Shown: in pieces, positions 5,057-9,747 of the stretch | How the letters are laid out: every line of letters starts with the position of its first letter | Position numbering within the stretch: position 1 is the stretch's first letter | Assembly (NCBI GenBank): GCA_964538575.1 | Contig: CAZIGG010000113.1 | Span: 1 to 9,747, forward strand | Direction of reading: 5' to 3' | Origin: UBA2336 sp964538575 | Lineage (GTDB): Bacteria > Bacteroidota > Bacteroidia > Cytophagales > Cyclobacteriaceae | Length of the DNA stretch: 9,747 bases | Made by a program: the position numbers and the translations under genes | The notes under the pieces: generated by a model | The model's database searches: none | The model's input: only the letters and a program-made list of their open reading frames with translations | What the model was told of the DNA's origin: nothing

Positions 5057-5713
5057 TTAATCTTTCTTCATCATTTTAGCCTCGATTGATTGCGTTGTGT
5101 GCGGAACAGCAATCAAACGTTCTTTCGAAATCAATTTTCCGGTTACCGTGCAGATGCCATACGTACCGTTTTTGATACGCACGAGTGCATTTTCCAGGTT
5201 AGCAATAAATTTCTGCTGACGTGCGGCAAGCTGGCTCAGGTTTTCTTTTTCCGCGGTTTCAGCTCCGTCTTCCAGAACTTTCGTGTTTCCACCGGATGTT
5301 GAATCGGTACCTGAATCGTTATCGCGGCTAAGCGTGTCTTTCAGAATTTTGTACTCGCCTCTTGCTTTCTCAAGCTTCTCATTGATCAATACTTCAAACT
5401 CCTTCAATTCACCATCCGAATAACGCGTTCTGTCATCTTTTGCGGAAGCCGGTTTTGCCGGCTTATGCGCGATCGGACGCTGGGTTAATACCGGGAAATT
5501 TACGAGTTGCGGAGGTGCTGGTTTTGCAGGTGCCGTTGTTTTCACGGGTGCTGCTTTTTTTGCGGCTGTTTCTTTCTTCACAATTGTCTTTTTTGGTGCC
5601 ACCTTTTTTGCAGGCGCTTTCTTCTTAGGAGCTGCTTTCTTCGCTGCTGCTTTTGCAGGTTTTGCCTTAGCGGTCTTCTTGGCTGCCTTGGCAGGTTTTT
5701 TTGTCTTCGCCAT
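5057..5713 (-). CDS. DksA/TraR-like protein with histone-H1-like N-terminus
   Basis: In this 218-residue protein, residues 1-67 are almost only Ala, Lys, Pro and Thr (AKKAAPKKKAPAKK-like), as in bacterial histone-H1-like tails that bind nucleic acid non-specifically. Residues about 98-182 form the charged helical hairpin expected of DksA/TraR proteins (ELKEFEVLINEKLEKARGEY; LSQLAARQQKFIANLENALVRI). Residues 183-205 match the zinc-finger end (GTYGICTVTGKLISKERLIAVPHTT), but only one Cys (C188) of the usual four zinc ligands is left, so zinc binding is unlikely. DksA proteins act in the RNA polymerase secondary channel with ppGpp; whether this version does so is inferred. It heads the operon with scpB and rluB. 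Start is at ATG 5713, with AT-rich upstream DNA containing a candidate promoter. Confidence 0.85.
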   Translation of the reverse strand: MAKTKKPAKAAKKTAKAKPAKAAAKKAAPKKKAPAKKVAPKKTIVKKETAAKKAAPVKTTAPAKPAPPQLVNFPVLTQRPIAHKPAKPASAKDDRTRYSDGELKEFEVLINEKLEKARGEYKILKDTLSRDNDSGTDSTSGGNTKVLEDGAETAEKENLSQLAARQQKFIANLENALVRIKNGTYGICTVTGKLISKERLIAVPHTTQSIEAKMMKKD

Positions 5714-5889
5714 GTCTTAAAAAAGTTGCGCAAAATTAAACGCTTAGGGCAAACAAAAAAAGTTATCACATTAATTCCCGGCCAGCTAAAAGTCTGAAAT
5801 TCACCTGTATTGCCCATTTACGTAATTCCTGCGGCAAAAATGAAAACGTTTGCAGAGATTAGGGTCTTTAAGTCTAACCTGATCTTGTC
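5714..5889. other. Divergent intergenic region
   Basis: This 176-bp AT-rich region between the divergent dksA-like and acylase genes must hold both promoters. Only the minus-strand candidate -7 element is recognisable. I found no convincing plus-strand promoter or ribosome binding site for the acylase. Confidence 0.5.
5731..5738 (-). promoter_or_regulatory. Candidate -7 element for the dksA-like/scpB/rluB operon
   Basis: The minus strand reads TAATTTTG, a match to the Bacteroidota -7 consensus TAnnTTTG, 17 bases before the ATG. Further upstream is a T-run ending in TTTG about 15 bases away, somewhat closer than the usual -33/-7 spacing. Weak evidence. Confidence 0.35.
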
Positions 5890-8046
5890 ATGAGGATTAT
5901 TCTTCCGCTCTTCCTTATCCTGCTTATTTCTGCCTGTTCTACTAAAAATGACGAACAAAAAAGGTGGGAAGAACATAAAGCTAACGTTACCATCATTCGC
6001 GATGATTTTGGAGTGCCTCACATTTATGGAAAAACGGATGCCGATGCGGTTTTCGGATTGCTGTTCGCTCAATGTGAGGATGATTTTAACCGCGTGGAGC
6101 GGAATTACATGTGGGCGACCGGAAGGCTGGCCGAGGCAGAGGGGAAGGAGCAGCTTTACAGCGATTTGCGGGCTAACCTTTTCATGACCCAAGAGGAGGC
6201 GGAGCATTATTACAAAACCAGTCCGGAATGGCTGCGAAAATTATGCGATGCCTTTGCGGACGGAATAAATTACTACCTGGCCACGCATCCCGAAGTAAAA
6301 CCTAAATTGCTTACCCACTTCGAGCCGTGGATGCCGATGTATTTCTTCGAAGGCTCTATCGGTGGTGATATTGAATCGATCTCAACGCGCGGCATTCAAA
6401 AAGTTTATGATTCAACAAGCGCGATGGCATTCGTTGAACCTGTTCAATCAATCGAAGAACCGCAAGGTTCAAACGGTTTTGCGATTTCCGGCAAGCTTAC
6501 TGAATCGGGTAAGGCTATGCTGCTCATCAATCCGCACACCTCTTTCTTTTTCAGAGGCGAGGTTCACGTAGTGAGTGAAGAGGGTCTGAATGTGTATGGC
6601 GCTGTAACGTGGGGGCAGTTCTTTGTTTACCAGGGCTTCAATGAAAAGAATGGCTGGATGCATACCTCATCGTACACGGATGTGATGGATGAGTTTGTTG
6701 AAACCATTGTTGAGAAAGACGGGCAGAAATTTTACCACTATGGGGAAGAGCTTCGCCCGGTTATCCAGAAGCAAATAACCCTGAATTATAAGGAAGGAGA
6801 TTCACTGAATGAAAAAACCTTTACATTTTACAGAACGCATCACGGCCCGGTTACGCATTTAACCGATGGCAAATGGACAACCACGGCCATGAACTGGAAT
6901 CCCGCGAAAGCACTGGAGCAATCTTTTCTTCGCACCAAAACAACATCGCATGAAGCGTTCTTAAAAGTTATGGATTTAAGAACCAACTCTTCTAACAATA
7001 CCGTCTATGCTGATGCGCAGGGAAACATTGCCCTTTACCAGGGAAATTTTATTCCAAAGCGTGATGTACAGTTCGATTACTCAAAACCCGTTGACGGAAG
7101 CAATGTCGCAACCGATTGGAAAGGACTTCATGAAGTAAAAGATGAGATTCATGTGTTAAATCCGCCCAACGGCTGGATTCAGAATTGCAATTCAACACCG
7201 TTTACTTCTGCGCTGGAGTTTAGTCCGAAGAAAGAAAACTATCCGTATTACATGGCTACCGAACCTGAAAACTTCAGAGGCATTCATGCACAACGTGTAC
7301 TGACCGGTCGTAGCGGATATACATTGGATAAGCTTATTCAAACCGCTTACGATCCGTACTTACCGGCTTTTGAAAAATTAATTCCCGGACTTGTTGAAGC
7401 GTTTGATAAAAAAGGAGCGAAGTATGCAGCGTTAAAGCCCGCCCTTGATACGCTCCGCAAGTGGGATAAAAAAGTATCCAAAGAATCGGTGGGCATGTCG
7501 CTCGCGCATTTTTATATTTCAATGTACATGCAGAAGGGTAAACGCGATCCCGAGTTAGAATTAATTGATGTGATCAACTACTTCGGCACCGGAAGTCCGT
7601 TAGAAGAACGGCTTGAAATATTTTCATTAACCGTTCAAAAACTGAATGACGATTTTGGAACCTGGAATACAGCCTGGGGAGAGATCAACCGCTTCCAACG
7701 TTTGACCGGTGATGTCAAACAAACCTTTGACGATTCAAAGCCAAGCATCCCGGTAGGCATGGCTTCGGGGAATTGGGGCGCATTGGCTTCGTTTGGCGCG
7801 CGCGGGCAATCAAACACGAAACGCATTTATGGCGGATACGGAAACAGCTTTGTTGCCGTGGTTGAGTTTGGCGATAAAGTAAAAGCGAAAAGCATTCTGG
7901 CTGGCGGACAAAACGGTGATCCGGCTTCACCGCATTTTTATGATCAGGCGCAGCGGTATGCTGACGTTTTATTTAAAGACGTTGCTTATTATAAGGAAGA
8001 CGTGGAGGCGAGGGCTAAAAAAACGTATCATCCGGGAGATAAATAA
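5890..8046 (+). CDS. Penicillin acylase family lipoprotein (Ntn hydrolase)
   Basis: This 718-residue protein would hydrolyse an amide bond (family substrates: beta-lactam side chains, acyl-homoserine lactones, cyclic lipopeptides). The N-terminus is a lipoprotein signal ending in the lipobox LISAC, with C16 as lipidated Cys, so it is an envelope lipoprotein. The A-chain start VTIIRDDFGVPHIYGKT (33-49) with DAVFGLLFAQCEDDF is typical. The nucleophile is probably S194 in QGSNGFAISG, which would become the N-terminal Ser of the B chain after autocatalytic cleavage; usual family sequence is GSNNW. HHGPVT (317-322), NNTVYAD (369-375, oxyanion Asn) and NPPNGWIQNCN (424-434) are further family motifs. 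The acidic KNDEQ after the Cys might be a surface-export signal, but it is only close to known ones. It is transcribed away from the dksA-like gene. The natural substrate is unknown; antibiotic resistance should not be assumed. Confidence 0.9.
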   Translation: MRIILPLFLILLISACSTKNDEQKRWEEHKANVTIIRDDFGVPHIYGKTDADAVFGLLFAQCEDDFNRVERNYMWATGRLAEAEGKEQLYSDLRANLFMTQEEAEHYYKTSPEWLRKLCDAFADGINYYLATHPEVKPKLLTHFEPWMPMYFFEGSIGGDIESISTRGIQKVYDSTSAMAFVEPVQSIEEPQGSNGFAISGKLTESGKAMLLINPHTSFFFRGEVHVVSEEGLNVYGAVTWGQFFVYQGFNEKNGWMHTSSYTDVMDEFVETIVEKDGQKFYHYGEELRPVIQKQITLNYKEGDSLNEKTFTFYRTHHGPVTHLTDGKWTTTAMNWNPAKALEQSFLRTKTTSHEAFLKVMDLRTNSSNNTVYADAQGNIALYQGNFIPKRDVQFDYSKPVDGSNVATDWKGLHEVKDEIHVLNPPNGWIQNCNSTPFTSALEFSPKKENYPYYMATEPENFRGIHAQRVLTGRSGYTLDKLIQTAYDPYLPAFEKLIPGLVEAFDKKGAKYAALKPALDTLRKWDKKVSKESVGMSLAHFYISMYMQKGKRDPELELIDVINYFGTGSPLEERLEIFSLTVQKLNDDFGTWNTAWGEINRFQRLTGDVKQTFDDSKPSIPVGMASGNWGALASFGARGQSNTKRIYGGYGNSFVAVVEFGDKVKAKSILAGGQNGDPASPHFYDQAQRYADVLFKDVAYYKEDVEARAKKTYHPGDK

Positions 8047-8052
8047 AAAACT

Positions 8053-8098
8053 GCTGTCTGGTTATTTGTTTAGGAACTCATGCCGTTGCTGAGACAGC
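8053..8098 (-). terminator. Possible terminator of the lamin-tail protein gene
   Basis: GCTGTCT (8053-8059) pairs with AGACAGC (8092-8098). On the minus strand the stem is followed by AGTTTTTTATTT. The loop is long (32 nt) and the T-tract overlaps the end of the acylase gene, so this is a weak candidate in the 84-bp gap between two convergent genes. Confidence 0.35.
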
Positions 8099-8130
8099 CA
8101 AACGTAAAAGACACATAATCGGGTCACTTC

Positions 8131-9747
8131 TTAAAACCGCGAAGCAACTACTACACGTTTTCGAAATGCTTCTACTTTTCCGTCAGCATTAAATACTTCC
8201 ATCCAGACAATGTAGTATCCCGTCCGGGCTTTGCTGCCATCGTTGGTGTCGCCATCCCACCGGAAAAAGCCGGTGGTGCCTAACGTTGAATTATTTACTA
8301 GCCGCTTGATTTCCCGGCCTTGCGCATCTAAAATCATGACATTTGCGACATACCCTCCTGTGTTGAAATTATAGTGAATCTGCGTAAACGATGGCTGCCC
8401 GGTAACCGGTTCAAAAATTTCAGGGTCTACTGTTACTTTATCGGCCAGTGTTTCGCCCCTTGCATTTGAGTTAACGTAACCCGGAGTCGCAAAGCCTGCT
8501 GTTGAGCTTGCGGATTGCCAGTTGGCTGCGTCATTGGTAAGGGCAGCGGCTGAAATCCGTTCGAGCGAAACACCTTCCTTGTTTTTTAAAAACGGTGAAT
8601 GATAACCATCGGTGTACGAAAAGAAATCAACAACAGCATTCTGGTGATCAACTATAGCAACACTTCCCTCTTTGTCATTAAAAGAAGGGAGGCTGGAAAC
8701 GGCAAACAGCCTGTCTTCTATTGCTGTTACATATTCCCCTTTAATCACATTACGGTTTGTTGTAAAAACGAGGTAGCTGTGGGGTTCAATCAATACGTCT
8801 TCTATTGTTATTGGCCTGATATTAAGCAGTTGTTCATTCACATAATTTGCAATCGACCAGTTTTTAAGATTAATGTATTTAGTTGAGTTATTGTATACTT
8901 CAACAAAATCGACACCCGTGGGGCGCGGGTTAAACAGGATTTCATTTACCACAACATCCTTTTCTTCAGCTTCTTCCGGCAAGGCAAATTCAGCTATTGA
9001 AAATTCCGGGGAGATTTCATTTCCGTTGCAATCGAAAACATCATTAACCCGGATAACGTAACGTGTTTTGGGTACAAGCGGTTCATTCAGGGTTATGACA
9101 ATTGAACGGAGTGTAGCGTCTTCAAAAACAACGTTGCTGACAGGAATAGCAGGTGATAGTATAAAGTTGCCCGTGCCGGGAAGCTGCGCCTCAAGTTTTT
9201 CATTGAAGCTTACCCGTACTGTTGTTGGCGTGATTGGAAATGCCGATAAAAGTTTTGGTCCGGTTAAATCAGGCTTGTTTTCGAAAACAGAATTTTGTGC
9301 GCCCGGTGTTCCGCCTGTTGGCGATTCTGAGGCTGTCCAGTTGTCGGCTTCCCCGCACGGATTGGCGGGATCAATCAACTCTAACGTATAACCGCCTTGC
9401 TTTTTATCCGCATCCCGGTACCATGTGTCGGAATACGATACCTTATCAATTAATACATCATCGCTTCGTTTTAATTCCAGGTTATCGCTGCTGTTGTTCA
9501 GGGTCGGGAAATTGGCGACTCCTGAAACCGTCCCAAAGGACGTAAACAGCGAGGCCGAACCAGAAGCCGTAATAATCCGGTACGCTCCCGGCAAAAACAA
9601 TCCCGACAATGAAGCGGTAGAGCTGCCATCCGTAAACTTCCAGCCGTTCAGGTTAATCACTTTTTCACTGCGGTTATAAATTTCTATAAACTCCGCTTCG
9701 GGCAGACCGATAACGGGTGAAGGATCGGCAAAGATTTCGGTGATGAT
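8131..9747 (-). CDS. Lamin-tail-domain secreted protein, N-terminus outside the window (partial)
   Basis: The frame stays open to the window edge, and the GTG at 9660 is internal: the residues before it (IITEIFADPSP, EAEFIEIYNRS) are the standard beginning of a lamin-tail domain (LTD). In the 538 visible residues there are, in order: LTD 1 (about 1-155), an Ig-like domain of the SbsA/Big_5 kind (about 160-256; LLSAFPITPTTVRVSFNEKL), LTD 2 (about 265-425; VVVNEILFNPRPTGVDFVEVYN, NWQSASSTAGFATPGYVN), and a C-terminal FlgD-like beta domain (about 445-538; VMILDAQGREIKRL, FFRWDGDTNDGSKARTGYYIVW). This architecture is typical of large secreted or cell-surface proteins of Bacteroidota. The FlgD-like end resembles C-terminal regions of type IX secretion cargo, which is inferred here. 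No catalytic domain is visible; one may lie upstream, outside the window. Confidence 0.9.
   Translation of the reverse strand: MITEIFADPSPVIGLPEAEFIEIYNRSEKVINLNGWKFTDGSSTASLSGLFLPGAYRIITASGSASLFTSFGTVSGVANFPTLNNSSDNLELKRSDDVLIDKVSYSDTWYRDADKKQGGYTLELIDPANPCGEADNWTASESPTGGTPGAQNSVFENKPDLTGPKLLSAFPITPTTVRVSFNEKLEAQLPGTGNFILSPAIPVSNVVFEDATLRSIVITLNEPLVPKTRYVIRVNDVFDCNGNEISPEFSIAEFALPEEAEEKDVVVNEILFNPRPTGVDFVEVYNNSTKYINLKNWSIANYVNEQLLNIRPITIEDVLIEPHSYLVFTTNRNVIKGEYVTAIEDRLFAVSSLPSFNDKEGSVAIVDHQNAVVDFFSYTDGYHSPFLKNKEGVSLERISAAALTNDAANWQSASSTAGFATPGYVNSNARGETLADKVTVDPEIFEPVTGQPSFTQIHYNFNTGGYVANVMILDAQGREIKRLVNNSTLGTTGFFRWDGDTNDGSKARTGYYIVWMEVFNADGKVEAFRKRVVVASRF

Noticed and set aside
5818..6207. 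129-codon minus-strand frame opposite the acylase start
   Set aside because: It lies opposite the lipoprotein signal and A-chain start of the acylase, which is well supported; its product looks like no known protein.
9658..9660. GTG at 9660 as the true start of the lamin-tail protein
   Set aside because: The codons before it, up to the window edge, continue the lamin-tail domain without a stop, so the gene begins outside the window.

Overview
The window looks like a chromosomal segment from a member of the Bacteroidota, probably a Cytophagales-like gliding lineage. I base this on the lamin-tail/FlgD-like secreted protein, the zinc-ligand-poor DksA-like protein with an H1-like tail, the lack of strong Shine-Dalgarno sequences, candidate -7 elements of the TAnnTTTG type, and the gene repertoire. 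The species cannot be named from the sequence alone.

Left part (1-2930) is an accessory zone. It opens inside what looks like the 3' end of a tRNA gene (T-loop, T-stem and acceptor 3' strand at 1-20; best guess tRNA-Ser) followed by a strong intrinsic terminator. A small GIY-YIG endonuclease gene follows, broken by a one-base frameshift. The whole tRNA-tail/terminator/spacer block (at least 131 bp) then recurs without a visible mismatch at 495-625. After it comes an AT-rich type II restriction-modification pair on the minus strand: a beta-class, SPPY-type DNA methyltransferase with a C-terminal SNase-like domain that seems catalytically dead, then a restriction endonuclease tentatively of the MjaI (CTAG) family. 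The pair is closed at 2894-2930 by a third, partial copy of the end of the repeat. That copy is preceded by a hairpin whose core resembles the hairpin at the end of the GIY-YIG unit. The GIY-YIG unit (131-624) and the R-M unit (625-2930) therefore look like two successive cassette-like insertions with related ends behind a tRNA gene.

Middle part (about 2957-5740) is a core housekeeping operon read on the minus strand. In transcription order it holds a DksA/TraR-like protein with an Ala/Lys/Pro-rich histone-H1-like N-terminus, scpB (chromosome condensation), and an RluB-type 23S rRNA pseudouridine synthase with a disordered, repeat-containing N-terminal extension of about 240 residues. scpB and rluB overlap by 14 nt. 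The operon ends near a near-perfect 31-bp inverted repeat (2957-2987).

Right part: a divergent lipoprotein of the penicillin acylase (Ntn-hydrolase) family (5890-8046, plus strand) converges on a large minus-strand gene (8131 to beyond 9747). That gene encodes a secreted protein with two lamin-tail domains, an Ig-like domain and a C-terminal FlgD-like domain; its N-terminus lies outside the window.
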